From Ilex aquifolium (Eukaryota; Streptophyta; Magnoliopsida; Aquifoliales; Aquifoliaceae): a DNA stretch of 64,000 nucleotides. Made by a program: the position numbers and the translations under genes. Below, in pieces: positions 1 through 11,386 of the stretch; within the stretch, counting starts at the first letter, position 1; every line of letters starts with the position of its first letter. Location of the stretch: NCBI GenBank assembly GCA_951799425.1, contig OX637395.1, positions 41,345,173 through 41,409,172 on the forward strand, in the 5' to 3' direction. The notes below the pieces were generated by a model that saw nothing but the letters and a program-made list of their open reading frames with translations, ran no database searches and was not told the origin of the DNA.

Positions 1-52
1 AGTATTCAATAATCGCATCTCAAAGTCAAAATTAATCCACCATGAACACTAC

Positions 53-392
53 CTTCCCGGTGTGCCCCTGCAAAGTCCTGCAACAAACCAGATCCGTCGG
101 GCTAAAGCTAACAGGAACCTTCCCTTGGGACCTCGCATACCCAGCCACTGAAGATTCAACACAAAAGATCGAATCTAAGTAAATCAAACAAATAACAAAT
201 TCAACTAATATAGCAAGGCAAAAATCAAAAAAACACCAGAAGCACCATAATGACAAGCAAGAGAAAGACTTCAACAAAAATCGAACCATCGGTGTCGAGA
301 AGCTCAAGACGCTTCTGCTTCAAGCGTTCTCTGAGAGCATTGACAGTCACTGTAGCAGCCATGTGCCGCTCTTTCAGCTCCGCAACTGACAT
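53..392 (-). CDS. AGB1: Heterotrimeric G-protein beta subunit, N-terminal exons (partial)
   Basis: The gene runs leftwards off the window. Exon 1 is 392-287 and exon 2 is 147-53; together they give the first 67 codons, in frame through a phase-1 intron (donor GGTTCG, acceptor CTTCAG). The protein starts MSVAELKERH, followed by a leucine-rich alpha-helix that in this family forms the coiled coil with G-gamma, and then reaches LVCCRTLQGHTGK, the first WD40 blade. The exon 2 end after GHTGK matches, from memory, the intron position in Arabidopsis AGB1. The product acts at the plasma membrane with G-alpha and G-gamma in hormone, stomatal and immune signalling. The 5' UTR and promoter lie at about 393-650 and include a short GA run near 550. 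The ATG was chosen because it begins the conserved N-terminus and because an upstream in-frame ATG on the same strand is soon followed by a stop. Blades 2-7 are outside the window. Confidence 0.93.
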
Positions 393-1257
393 CTTCGAAA
401 TTCAACCATTAAATGGCATCAAAGCTTCCTCATGAGCTTAAATTAAACCCTAATCTTCCATCTTTACGTCTAATTCAAGACTGAGAACTGAACTCTACGT
501 CTGATTCATGCAAAACGGGGCACTTAGAGTAAAATTAGGGCTTTGAAGGGAGAGAGAGAGAGGGAACTATTGCAGATGGAACGTTACGTGTGAGAAAATG
601 GAAATGACAGGTGGCTTTGTCTACTGGGGAAATCCGAGCAATTTGACTGAAGGACTGCGGACCCACTTCATCCGACGAGTTATGTCCCCACAGAAGTTGG
701 TGGAGACATGACAACTCTGTTACGTGGGTTTTAATCTAATTCTTTTTTTTTTTTTTTTCCTTGACTATGAAACCTGTATGGGCTCTCTTGAGCTTATGAA
801 ACAACAATTTTTTATTTTTTTTTTTAAAAAAAAGGCAAAAAAAATCCACATTCATGTTTTTGGAATTGACCGGCGAAGACATTACATTTTGAATGTAAGC
901 ACCATCAAAATGAATAGAACAGTTGAACAATCATAATCTCATCAGCTCCTTTCTAAATGTTTTCATCAACTGCCACAAGACTCTCCATATATCTCCCAAT
1001 CTCCACATATCCTGTATGACCGAAAAAAAAAATATTATTGATATTTTTTTATCTTATAAGTCTTTAGACTTGCGTCGACTACTCTCTAAAGCTCGGATAT
1101 TAACTATCGTAGTTCAAACAAATTTAAAATATGTTTCCTAAGTAATAAAGGATTGTTGACGTTTAGAAGATATGAGAAGTGTTTAACTTGAGACTTCTAA
1201 ATTAAACTAGACTCAATCACTGAATCATCTTTAAGGGTTGAATTATTAATAATTAGA

Positions 1258-2183
1258 GAGAAAATTTCTATCATACTTCTTCTAGTTTATGATATTTTCA
1301 AGGACATTCCCTTTATTTTTTAAATTTTCACTAACACCCCCCTATCAGATTAAAAGTGTTAATTAGAATACAATTTTACTAAATTGTCCATGTTATATTT
1401 TAGGAAAAATTTTATCCACGCCCCCTCTAGATAGACATATCGTCAATGAGATCCCCTCTATTTTTTAATTCTTTTACATATTAAAACTCGGATAGATTAA
1501 AATTCAATTCAAGCTAGTTAAAATTTATTTTTTATGTATTAAAATTTGAGTCAATTAAAAATTATATTTTTTTACATATTAAAATTTGAGCCGATTAAAA
1601 TTATATTCGATGCTCAAATCAAATTTTAATTAACTCGCATTAAATTTTAATCGAACCGAATTTTGATACATAAAAAAATATAAGTTTTAATTGACTCAAC
1701 TTTTAATACACAAAAAATAAATTTAAATCAAAATTTAATAAATAAAAAATATAAATTTTAATCAACTTCAAGCGAATTTTAATTCAAATTAACAGTTCAA
1801 GTAGAGTTTAAATTGGCCCAAATTTTAATGCGTAAAAAAAATTTAATAGGCTCAAATTTTAATACGGAAACAAAATAAAATTTAATCACCTTGAATCGAC
1901 TCAAATTTTAATATGTAGAAAAAAAAATTAATCAGCTCGGATTTTAATATGTAAAAAAATAAATTTTAATCGAATTTTATGTAAAAATATTATTTGAGAT
2001 TTATGTAGGGGTAATTTTAGTATTTTAGACAATTTATTTTTGTTATAAATGATGGTTTAATGGCAGGGGGTGCCAGTGACGTTTAAACATAAACTAGAAG
2101 GGGGTGTCATTGAGGTTTTTAATAATAAATAGGGTATCCTTGAAGATATAATAAACTAAGATGGGTGTAACTGAAATTTTCCC
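1258..2183. mobile_element. Non-autonomous Mutator-like element (MULE/foldback) with 9-bp TSD
   Basis: The ends are inverted: the left end reads GAGAAAATTTC and the reverse complement of the right end reads GGGAAAATTTC. Similarity continues for roughly 80-100 bp, including a shared TAGTTTAT..ATATTTTCAAGGA tract. A perfect 9-bp direct repeat, ATAATTAGA, flanks the element at 1249-1257 and 2184-2192. Long inverted ends with a 9-bp target duplication are typical of Mutator-like elements. The 926-bp interior has no coding capacity. It consists of degenerate, alternately oriented copies of a motif like AAATTTGAGTCGATTAAAAT. Confidence 0.85.
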
Positions 2184-2242
2184 ATAATTAGACAAGCAAG
2201 AGTAATTATTTGTGCCTGACAAAAAAAAACCTAAAACAAAAA

Positions 2243-2314
2243 TTCCATTGCCGGGAATCGAACCCGGGTCTCCTGGGTGAAAGCCAGATATCCTAACCGC
2301 TGGACGACAATGGA
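2243..2314 (-). tRNA. tRNA-Glu (anticodon UUC)
   Basis: On the minus strand the sequence folds as a complete cloverleaf of 72 nt including the discriminator A. The acceptor stem TCCATTG pairs with CAATGGA. The D-arm contains AGCGGTTAGGA, the anticodon loop CTTTCAC gives anticodon TTC, and the T-arm is CGGGTTCGATTCCCG. There is no intron. A T-rich tract follows on the minus strand (plus-strand A run 2222-2229), suitable as a pol III terminator. Compared with the plant consensus I remember, the fourth acceptor pair is A-U rather than G-C. Both sides changed together, so the stem is intact and the gene is probably functional. Confidence 0.95.
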
Positions 2315-3265
2315 TTTGCTTGCTGTTTCCCTGATAGTATTTTATATATAACCTTTAACATTGAGATCCTCTTCAAAAAACAGAATTGCATTAAGATCAT
2401 ACTGTTTTTGTTCAGGTTGAATATAATTAATTTCAATTCAATAAATTGATTACTGGTATTAAATTATCTCAACTTGCTTATTAATCACGTTGTATTTGAA
2501 CCAATATGCTTAACTCGTGAACCAAGAATTAGCCACTCATAGGAGTTTCCATAAAAATCCACCCTAGACGCTTGCATAACTATGTAATAAATTCTCTAAT
2601 TTTATTTATGAGGATTAATATTCAATAATATGTCATAAATTTAAAATATATATATATATATATATATATAAAATTTACACACTGGCTTAACGAGTGTGTC
2701 GGGTCAAAATTTGATATCTCACATTTATTACTTGTGTCAATGGATTTTATTATTTCGCATTCACGTCAAATATTTCTTTTTAATAAATATTTTACCATTT
2801 TTTTAAAAAGAATAATAGGAAGGTATGAGTTCAAGATTAGAAATGACCCCCATGTGCTGTGAATTTATGAACCATCCTTGCTTTTCTTTATCTGTTGGAG
2901 ATGAGAGGCCGCCAACGCCTTCGTGCTAAATTTAGACTCTGAATTTAAAAGGCATATAATCAAAAATCATCTTCTTCAACTATATTCACTTGTACCAAAT
3001 AGTGTCATTACAATAAACACAATTTGTATTACAAGATGCTATTTATTATATGAGCAATGTTATAGAGATCTAATCAGAGACATAATCCAATACGATCATT
3101 TGACTAATTGTAAGTTCTAGATAAAGTTTATTTTCAATTCAACAGTTTTCTTAATTTTATTAAAAAGATTATATATATAATATAAGTACCCATAAATAAG
3201 TTGTTGAATTACAACTTCATATAGAGGTGAGACACTTCTACATTCCCTACATTTCCTCACCTTAT
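2315..3265. other. AT-rich intergenic DNA, no gene seen
   Basis: This stretch lies between the tRNA and the 3' end of the glucanase gene. It holds a (TA)n microsatellite at about 2646-2671 and otherwise AT-rich sequence. The one 65-codon open frame (2923-3120) has no recognisable similarity or composition typical of a gene. The glucanase 3' UTR probably begins just left of 3266. Confidence 0.6.
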
Positions 3266-6200
3266 TTAGGTGCTCCCACCGGGGTAATTGCACCCATTAT
3301 AACCTACAAAAAAAAAAGATAAAATTTAATTAAAAATTACAAAAGTTATTGTACAAGACAAGAAATTAGTTCAAAAGGACTAGATAATGCAACAAATTCA
3401 AATATGAAATGATTGGGAGATCAAAATTTTGTAATTTTAGTTATGGAAACAACAAACCACAAAGAGAGGATCCTCTCTCTCTCACACACACGCACACGCG
3501 AGGCTCTAGAGTCTATTCATTAGTAAGTTGAGGGGTTATTGGCTAGCAATGCTTCAAAATTCTAGATATTTGCTTAAAAATCGCTTGCAAACGGGCTTGG
3601 AAACCTTTCTTTTTTGTCATAGTAAGAACACAACACATTATATTGCATTTCACAGAGGCCAGCAGGCCATGACAAAGTACTAAGAACACATCACATTTTA
3701 TTGAATTCAAGAAATGTAGCCTGAACGAAAGAAACTTACTAGGATTACTTGAACTGAGTGTTGCCGATTGTGAGAAATCGCAATTCCATGGATTCCTGCC
3801 TGCAGTTTGATACAGGAGATTCATTGCATAGGCAGCATGACATGCAACAGTATTTGGTTCAAAACATGCTCCGCCAGTTTGAATCGGACCACAATCAATG
3901 CCTTGGCCACAAGCATAATCAAGATTTGCCTGCAACTGAGCATCGGAAAGGCCAGATTTGGGCACACACCAAAATGCTGCTGGTTTTGGTTTTGGAGTTA
4001 CTGGAGTAGTTGGAGTCGCTGGAGTTGTAGGAGTTGAGGGAGTCTATAAGGCAGATCAACCGAAAAAAAAATAAATGATGTTACTAACTGAATGAATCCA
4101 AATGCATCTTTTATCTTCCCTATAGTATTGACAAACAACTGAATGGAATGCTTACACAGGCTGACATAGTTCAACATTTGTGAGAAGAACCTTCTAAAAG
4201 TCATGAATACAATTTTCTTACTCACTAGGAGCATTTACACATGACATTCGCGTGTGAAATTACAAAAAAGTGATATATAGAGAGATAAATATACGAACAT
4301 AAAAAGACTAATAAAGATGGAAAGTTATGGATAGTTATTAGTGGTTAAAGGGATAATATCGATATTTCCCAATGAGTACGCCACAATCATCCTCTCCCTT
4401 AATTAATAGTATAGATGCCAACAGATTTTCCAATTTTCGTAGATATACGTGGTTTAAAAAGTCACATACTTTCTTGTAGTTCTCAAAACACCTAAGATCA
4501 GAAGAGAATATCAATGGTTCGTCAATTTCAAACTTTGGAAGAACAATCCAGTGCCACTTGTTTTAATATAGATTATTTGCTCCCTACCTGATGACAGCAA
4601 AAATTTAATACCTAATCTTAAATTTTACCTCTGTATCCTTCACCCCATCACAGTAAAAAGTACATTAGAAGTTTAGAACATTTTTTCTATGCATGTCAGC
4701 GACATGAAATAGGGGATTCAAACCAGGATTGTCCAGGGCTTGCTTCTCATGAGATTGGGTGAGGGAATCGGAAAGGGGCTCATAAACTGGGCGGGCTTTT
4801 GGGCACACAGAAAAGGGGAAGTGGATAGAGGGCGGGGTCACTATAGTGGCTAGGGTGAGTCTTCCTATAACGCTGGACGAAGCTGCGGGGGTTACCACCA
4901 CATCATCTCCCGATAGACTTGAAGCTCTTCATAGTAAAGCGAGGTAGAAAATTTTCTCTCAAAAAGAGACAGACCAGAGATGACAGAGGAAGGTATTCAG
5001 TTCAAAAGATATATGGCAATCAGAACAGCTTCAATCCAAAATTAAGTAAGGACAGAAGCAAGCTACAAGCATTAAGCAGCCGCTTTCGTTTAAATGTAAG
5101 CAGTAAAACTTTGATGCTAAAACAGTAAGTTAATGGTCTCACCTGGCTATGCTTTGAAAGATCAACATTGTAGGTCATGGAAAGATCAGGCCTGAAAAGG
5201 CCAAATGATCGTTCAGAGCCTGGCCCAGGTTTCAAATCTTCATCATAGAGTGCAAATAGATAGGTATCCACTGACTTTCCGGGCATCAGAGGAGTGCCAA
5301 CCATTGATCTGAGATGATTGATCAAGTTGCCTGTATAGGCTCTTGCATTGTCCACACTCGGGCCAACTTCATTGGGGTCCCCCTTGTAAGGCCACCCTGT
5401 CTCAGCGACCACAATTTTGACGTCTTGAAATCCCATGGCATTCAATGCAGATCGTACAGCATCAACCTGTAAGCATAAATGTTAAACCAGATGAGCATAA
5501 CCCCGAATGGGACTCGAAGAACTTTTACCGATGGACACAAACACAGTTACTACATAACAAAAAGATGCAAAATTTCTCATATTGCCCCCTTGAATGATTA
5601 ATTTTCCCACATTGCTCCTTCAAAGAAATAAAAACGTTGTAATTTGATTCGCCGTTTTATTTCTGTGATTCCTGATCGATTGATTTAACACAAAATAGAG
5701 GGACGATCAAACAAAAATAAGATGATTGACCAAATTGCAATGTTTTTATTTCTTTGAGGGGACAATGTGAAAAAATTAATTATTGAAGGTAAACTGAGAA
5801 TTTTTGTATCTTTCAGACGACAAAATGAGATTTTTACCAAAAAGTATACACAAACTCCTAAAAGATCGTACATGGTGATACAATACCAAAGGTTTTTTCA
5901 ATACCGTAAAATTCTCCAAAGCCAATAATCGAACATTTTTTTGGAACCAAACATTATTATTTCAAACACATGGTCCATGGCACAAGCATGTTGAATGGCA
6001 GATAATCTAAAGGCACAAGCATGTTGAATGGCAGATAATCTAAAGGCACAGTCATGGCCAGCCTGTGGTCCATAGCTATAAATTGAGAAAGTGACAACTT
6101 CACTAAAATCTAACATACCTGAAGAAAAATCAAATTGTTACATACAACCACAGTCATGGCCAGCCTGTCATCAACCCAAGGGAGCTACATTACTGTGGTA

Positions 6201-8249
6201 GGATGCTATCAAGGTATTCATAGATGTTGAAAACAAAGTAAAATTCATGTGGGATTTGGATAATTCGAAATGGAATTTTATATTTTGATAATTTTAACTA
6301 AATTCAATTTTCTCTCGCTAACTTAATCGAGTCTCAAGGGGGTGTATCAGTGTAGAATAGAGTAATGTTACACTAACAAAAAAATATAGATAAAAAATTA
6401 TAGCTCAAATGATATGACAATTGATATGGTAGGTAAAATTTAAATGTCAAATGAATCAAAGTGAAACTAAAAGCTACTTTGATTCTTATTTTTTGTCCCA
6501 TTTTTTGGTCGGTCTAATATTTTTTCTTTTATAAAAATCTGCCAATACAAAATAAAGTCCAAAAAACTTAAGGATAGATACTTAAACTTATTCATATTCA
6601 TGGCCGATGAACATATTAAAGGTAGGAGTACAGATCAGCCTATATCATACACATGGGGCCAGACATCTATATCACATTCTGGCCTAGCAAGTAGAAGTTA
6701 AAACTCACCTGGGCATCGAACATGTTCATGTACTTGATACCGTTCCCTGAGTCGACTCGTCCCGCGTTAGGTTGGAACAGACAAAACGCTAGAGTTTCGG
6801 CCCTTGGATCGCTTTGGTATGCGAAGAAAGGATATGGGTTGATCATAAAAGGTGCAGCATTTGCCCCATGAAATTGCAACAATGCTCTCATTGTGTCACC
6901 AAAGCCCGGGTTGAAGATCCCGGATGAAGGCGGGTCAGACTGAGTCAGCACAGCCATTGAATGTACAGTTGAGACCTTGACTCTCCCACCAAGGGAAGCT
7001 GCAATTCATATAGTCGCAATCTTAATTTTCCCAATTCTAATGCCATAGATGCCAACGATAAAAAAAGATACCAGACGGCAGAGGCCAAAGTCGAGCAAAG
7101 AAAAACTCGTAAAGTGATTGTTGACTCAACGATGAGTGAGATAGCATCACAAGCACAATTGGCCAAATAGATTAGGTATGTGAATGCCATACAAATCGAA
7201 ATAAAATTAATAGATTGAGCTGTGGTCTTAGTGGATTTGAAAATAAACGTAATCCATCAGCTCAACATTTAAATATGCCGATACAAATCCGACTAAAACG
7301 ACCCATGATAACTAAGATTTATTCGCAACACAAACTCAATAATACATAATACATAAATGAATCGAAGATAAATTAATTAGATTTCAATATGCCACAGAAC
7401 AAAACAACCCACTGAAGTCAAAGTACTGACCTGCATTGAGGGCATTTTGGATGTTTTGCATAGCAGGCAAGAGTTGTCCCATCAGGTTTTGATCGCCGGA
7501 GGTCATGACCTCGTTACCGACCGTAACGACGATGATTTTACTGGCTGGGTAATACGCCATGACATTCGAGTTAACCCACTGACCCGCGAACTTCGGATCG
7601 GAGGCCAACGCCGGAATATCACCGTTGGCCGCTCCAATCACAATCGCAATGCCAGTATTCGCCAATGCTCTAATAATCGCTGGATCGGCGCCGTATAGCC
7701 TGACCTTCTCAATGCTTGTTGACTGGAGGAGCTTCGCCGTCGCCGGCGGTGGTGGAAGGTTATCGGCGACCTCCCCATAGTTAACTCCAATAAAGGACTG
7801 TGAGCCTGTGACGGTACATAGTCAGATGACTCGGACTGAGTAGACTCACTAGTCAAAGCAAAGTTCACTAATCACAAGCAGCTCAATTGTATACAGAACG
7901 TCTTGTCAACGTCTCGATTCTTCTTTGTGTTGCATTGTAATTAGTAAAAGTTTCCTTGCCAAAACTAGTTATGGATTCACTGATTCTGCCATTCTAGAGT
8001 TTACTTTAAACTTTGCGGGACATCAAATTTAAAAAGTAAAAGAACTTTTCTCGGAAAACAAAAAAAAAAATCTCGGGAAAATGCTGAAATCTGATGAGAA
8101 AATGAAGCGTGAACTGAGAAACTGAATGCAAAAGTGGAAACAGTAATGAAATTGCAGTTAAATTAATTGAAATTTGACTTACTTGCGAAGTAGAAAAATT
8201 GGATTGAGAAGGAGAGAAGAAAGAGGATCGAAGAACTCTGCAAAAACAT
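3266..8249 (-). CDS. Secreted glucan endo-1,3-beta-glucosidase, GH17 + X8/CBM43 (Ole e 9-like)
   Basis: There are six coding exons: 8249-8183, 7805-7431, 6998-6709, 5466-5143, 4043-3740 and 3303-3266. They total 465 codons plus stop with consistent phases (1,1,0,0,1). Residues 1-22 form a hydrophobic signal peptide, and the mature chain starts SSQSFIGVNYG. The GH17 barrel spans about 25-345, with proton donor Glu121 in TVGNEV and nucleophile Glu266 in VVAETGWP. A Thr/Pro-rich linker (353-375) leads to a cysteine-rich X8 (CBM43) module. The last exon is only 38 nt and supplies the end of X8, YNGCNYPGGST. There is no GPI-anchor tail, so the enzyme should be soluble and apoplastic, unlike the GPI-anchored plasmodesmal relatives. 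Length and ending match the olive pollen allergen Ole e 9 class. The family cleaves beta-1,3-glucan (callose). Introns 3 and 4 contain repeats, listed separately. Confidence 0.92.
4690..4915. other. GC-richer patch inside intron 4 of the glucanase gene
   Basis: A block of about 220 bp stands out from the AT-rich intron by its GC-rich composition, with tracts such as GGGCGGGCTTTTGGGC and GAAGCTGCGGGGG. On the minus strand it stays open for 78 codons, but I recognise no domain. It could be a transposon remnant or a captured gene fragment. The evidence is compositional only. Confidence 0.35.
5559..5815. repeat. Inverted-repeat (MITE-like) element in glucanase intron 3
   Basis: Two arms are inverted copies. 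The left arm has AAAGATGCAAAATTTCTCAT followed by ATTGCCCCCTTGAATGATTAA and CAAAGAAATAAAAACG. The reverse complement of the right arm has AAAGATACAAAAATTCTCAG, CCTTCAATAATTAATTTTT and CAAAGAAATAAAAACATTG. The arms are about 80 bp or more and the whole is about 250 bp. It has no coding capacity. Target duplications were not resolved. Confidence 0.6.
5986..6052. repeat. Tandem repeat of about 33 bp (two copies plus part) in glucanase intron 3
   Basis: The unit GGCACAAGCATGTTGAATGG followed by CAGATAATCTAAA occurs twice in direct succession. A third, partial start then diverges (GGCACAGTCATGGCC). It lies in an intron and has no evident function. Confidence 0.8.
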
Positions 8250-8330
8250 CGCCGTGGTGGTAGAGCTCTCGCTCTGTCTCTCTCTCTCGCGTACTACTAC
8301 AAGTGATAAGATTCGAATGTTGGAGCGGTG
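8250..8330 (-). promoter_or_regulatory. 5' UTR / promoter-proximal CT-rich leader of the glucanase gene
   Basis: Directly upstream of the ATG at 8249 is a purine-rich (minus strand GA-rich) tract that includes a GAGAGAGAGAGACAGAGCGAGAGC-like run at about 8266-8290. Such leaders are common in plant 5' UTRs. No TATA box could be assigned with confidence. Confidence 0.35.
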
Positions 8331-8484
8331 TAACGGCAAAATTAAAAAGCTTTATGGTTTTTATGAGAATAAGAAGATTTCTATCAAAATTCTCAATCAC
8401 TGATCTGGATGGTCTCGTGGAGTGGGACCAAAGTGTTTTCTTGGTAGTTTGTGACAAGGAGGTGGAAGAGAAAACAAGTTTGAA

Positions 8485-9225
8485 TTTCAACGAGTTTTTA
8501 GGTTGGTTTAAAAAACAAGTTTTACAAGTTCGACTCAAACTTAATAGTAGGGGTGTTCACCCTACCCTACGGGTAGGAAATATGTTCTTCCGTCTTCCTA
8601 TCCGATATTTTGCGGAAGAATTTTTTCTTGACCTACCCTACCCGACAGGTAGGAAATCGGATAAACACTTTTGTAACTATTAATTTTTGAATTATTTTAA
8701 CAATTTAATTAAATAACATGCACCAATTTAACAACACAATAAATCAATAATACTAAAATCTAAAACAACTACAACAACAATTATAATAAAACACAAGAAA
8801 GTATGAACATCAATCCACCATAATTGTTACACAAATACAATAACAATTAATTTAAGTTTAAACCATATGAAATACATTAAAATCGTATTAATTAATTAAT
8901 GCGGGTAGGGTAGGGTAGGAATGCGGAAATGGATAGCTCTTCCGCATTCCTACCCGATTTTTGCGGCTAACCGTTCAGTAGGGTAAGGTAGGGTCGGGTA
9001 GGGTAGGAACTTGCGGCTAGTCGGAAATTTGAACACCCCTACTTAATAGGTTCGACTCATTTATGTACAAATACTTGAATTCGGCTTGTTTTTTGCTCGT
9101 TCAGGCTTGACTCGTTTCTTAAACTAGTCGAATTTGAACAATTTTTTAGACTCGATTAAGAAACAAGCTTTTCAAGCTCGATTCGAACTCGACTCGGGCT
9201 CATTCGACTAACCGCTCTAGAGAGA
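8485..9225. repeat. Older repeat split by the hAT insertion
   Basis: Sequence on both sides of the hAT element has the character of a common plant repeat rich in TCGACTCG/AACTCGA words, for example AAGCTCGATTCGAACTCGAC at about 9173. Similar words occur at 16755-17130 and within 26761-27075. The left side, with ACAAGTTTTACAAGTTCGAC, ends in the target site. The outer boundaries are approximate. Confidence 0.4.
8548..9041. mobile_element. Non-autonomous hAT element with telomere-like subterminal GGGTAGG repeats
   Basis: The terminal inverted repeat is TAGGGGTGTTCA at 8548; the right end at 9041 is GAACACCCCTA, its inverse. A perfect 8-bp target duplication, CTTAATAG, flanks the element at 8540-8547 and 9042-9049, as expected for the hAT superfamily. 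Both subterminal regions carry clustered TACCC/GGGTA motifs, for example GGGTAGGGTAGGGTAGG at about 8903 and CGGGTAGGGTAGG at about 8996, in opposite orientation. hAT transposases in general bind such subterminal repeats. There is no transposase frame, so it would need a transposase in trans. Confidence 0.88.
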
Positions 9226-9254
9226 TGGGTAGAAGGTGGGAAAAAAAAAAAAAG

Positions 9255-9530
9255 ATGAATTGTATTTTGTATCCTGAAAAATTTAAGTGTTTTAACTTTG
9301 TACCCTTAAATATAATTTTTTTTATATTATACCCTCAATATATCAAAAGTATTATAATGTGACAATTCTGTTAGTTTTTGTTATTTTTTCTGTCAAAAAT
9401 CATTTCATTGAAACTGATGAAAAAAATAATAGAAATGTCATATTACAATATTTTTAATACATTGAGATTTATAATGTAAAAAATTTAAACTTTGAGAATA
9501 TAAAATAATTTTTTTTAATATTTTAGAGTT
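9255..9530. repeat. Imperfect AT-rich fold-back repeat
   Basis: The left arm (TTTTGTATCCTGAAAAATTT, then TATATTATACCCTCAATATA and GTATTATAATGTGACA) is mirrored on the other strand by the right arm (TTATTTTATATTCTCAAAGT, TACATTATAAATCTCAATGT, ATATTGTAATATGACATTTC). It is probably an old non-autonomous DNA element. There is no clear target duplication. Confidence 0.5.
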
Positions 9531-9540
9531 TCTCTTGAGA

Positions 9541-11386
9541 GAATAATAATCTGGGTTGTATAACGACGAATCTAGTTTTTTATAGTATTAGTGTTTGAGT
9601 TGTTCGGGTCAATTTGTGTGCACATCAACTAATTATTTCTTTAATTCGATAAAAATAAGTCATTCACGCCGACTAGAGAATTTGTGAAGAATAAATTTTT
9701 AATAGGCTGACCAAAGTTGTTACTTCACTAGTCAATTAGAGTAGGAAAACATACTAATATGGTAGTAGGTAATTACATTTTTGGATCGAAATGGACAAAA
9801 TAAGAGTAGGAAAAACCAAAAGAAAACAAACCAAGACTAGACTCTCGGTTGACAAAATTAATAATAAAACATAGTAATACAGTCGTAGGTAATATATGAT
9901 GCAACTATGTTGTATTTATCTTGATCTATTCTTTATTTAAGGAAAAAACTTTTCTTTTTCTTCTTTTCAAATGTGAGTTGACAGTTTTACGTGGAAATTT
10001 TTTTTTTTTTTAAGTTTGCTCAATAAAAAGAGTCATCTTAGCCATTTTACATAAGCAGTGTTTAAATCTTGTATCCAATAGACTTGCTATCACACTAGTT
10101 ATTTTTCATAGCCTTCATTTGGTTAGTTATCCCTGGCGAGACAAACTAGCTAGCTATTCTGTTTTTGCGCCAACAACACACCATCGCAGAAGGCTTGCTC
10201 CACCAACTAAAGACTGAAGGCAAAGCTCCACCGACTGAGTTGCTGGAGGCAAAGGCAAAGGCAAAGGCAAAGCAACTCGAGGAAGACGATGAGTTGCGAT
10301 TAAATCTAGTAAACCCTCAAAAAATTCAACAATCCCCCCCAAAATTTAGTAAAACCTCCAAAAAAACCCAATAAAATTCCACAAAAATCTAGTAAACCCC
10401 CCCAAATTAATTAAATATATTTTACGATATTTACTCTTATAGCCCATCTTTTATGATATTTACTCTTGTAGTCCATAATTGATTAAATTTATACAATGTA
10501 TAGTTGAATTGCTATTTTTTGAATTTTATTATTGAAAGTTAATTAAAGTTAGTTGAAGTGGTTAGCTAAAATAGATAGCGTTGTTGGAGTGAATTTGAAA
10601 AAGTGGTTAGCTAAAGTAGATAATATAATTTTTAAATATATTTTGATTAACCATTTTAGATAGCGTTGTTAGAATTGCTCTAAAGAAAGACGTTAACTCC
10701 TTTTGATGACCTGACATACACCCACCAGCCTGGTGGAATGCATGAGGAGGGTTATCGAATTTAATTTTTCGATATTATATTAAAAAATTATTATAAATTA
10801 TTAATCTTAATTTGAACTCATGGTCAGATCATGAGAGAAATTTATCCCTCATGAATTTTTTAATTCCGACATGAAAATGTCTTCGATCAAACCGAAGAGA
10901 AAATTAATCGAATTACATTTCAATAGACTGAATTACTATGGTTAAAAAGTTAAAATTTAAGTTGTAATATAAACTGTCAGATCTAATCGATCTGAACTGT
11001 TGTTGTGCTTTGTGTAAGTAGAACTACATGTTTTATATCGCATACATAATATATTGGACAATGCAAGTAAATTTTGTCAAACATAAAATGCAACCGGGTA
11101 CAAAAAGAGAAAATGTATAGGCACAGCCATGCATTACAAAAATTTAAGTTCCCATATATATTAACCCAGGCACAACAGCAAAAACTTCACAATTTCGTAA
11201 AACAACATAAGAAAACAAGCAAATTCTTTGTGATAGTTAAATCAGACTACATTCAATCGATACGAAAAACAAAAGCCAACTCTCAACCTTCCAAGGAATC
11301 AAATTAACAACTTCAAAAAAAAAAAAAAAAAGAATAAAGGAGAAGAAACCCACATCAGCAATTGAATGAGAAAAAAATTTCATCAA
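9541..11386. other. Intergenic DNA between glucanase and CAP1 genes
   Basis: No gene is supported here. Around 10240-10275 there is a short AAGGCA/GGCAAA simple repeat that creates chance open frames on both strands. The right part, roughly 11050-11386, is likely the 3' UTR and flank of CAP1, judging from its position next to the stop codon. Confidence 0.5.

Noticed and set aside
2646-2671. Origin or structural element at the TA run
   Set aside because: It is an ordinary (TA)n microsatellite.
3543-3740. Read-through of glucanase exon 5 into a basic C-terminal tail
   Set aside because: A strong GTAAGT donor and the exon at 3303-3266, which completes the X8 module, explain the end better.
8303-8683. 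126-codon plus-strand frame over the glucanase promoter
   Set aside because: It runs into the end of the hAT element (from 8548) and shows no conserved domain, so it is chance.
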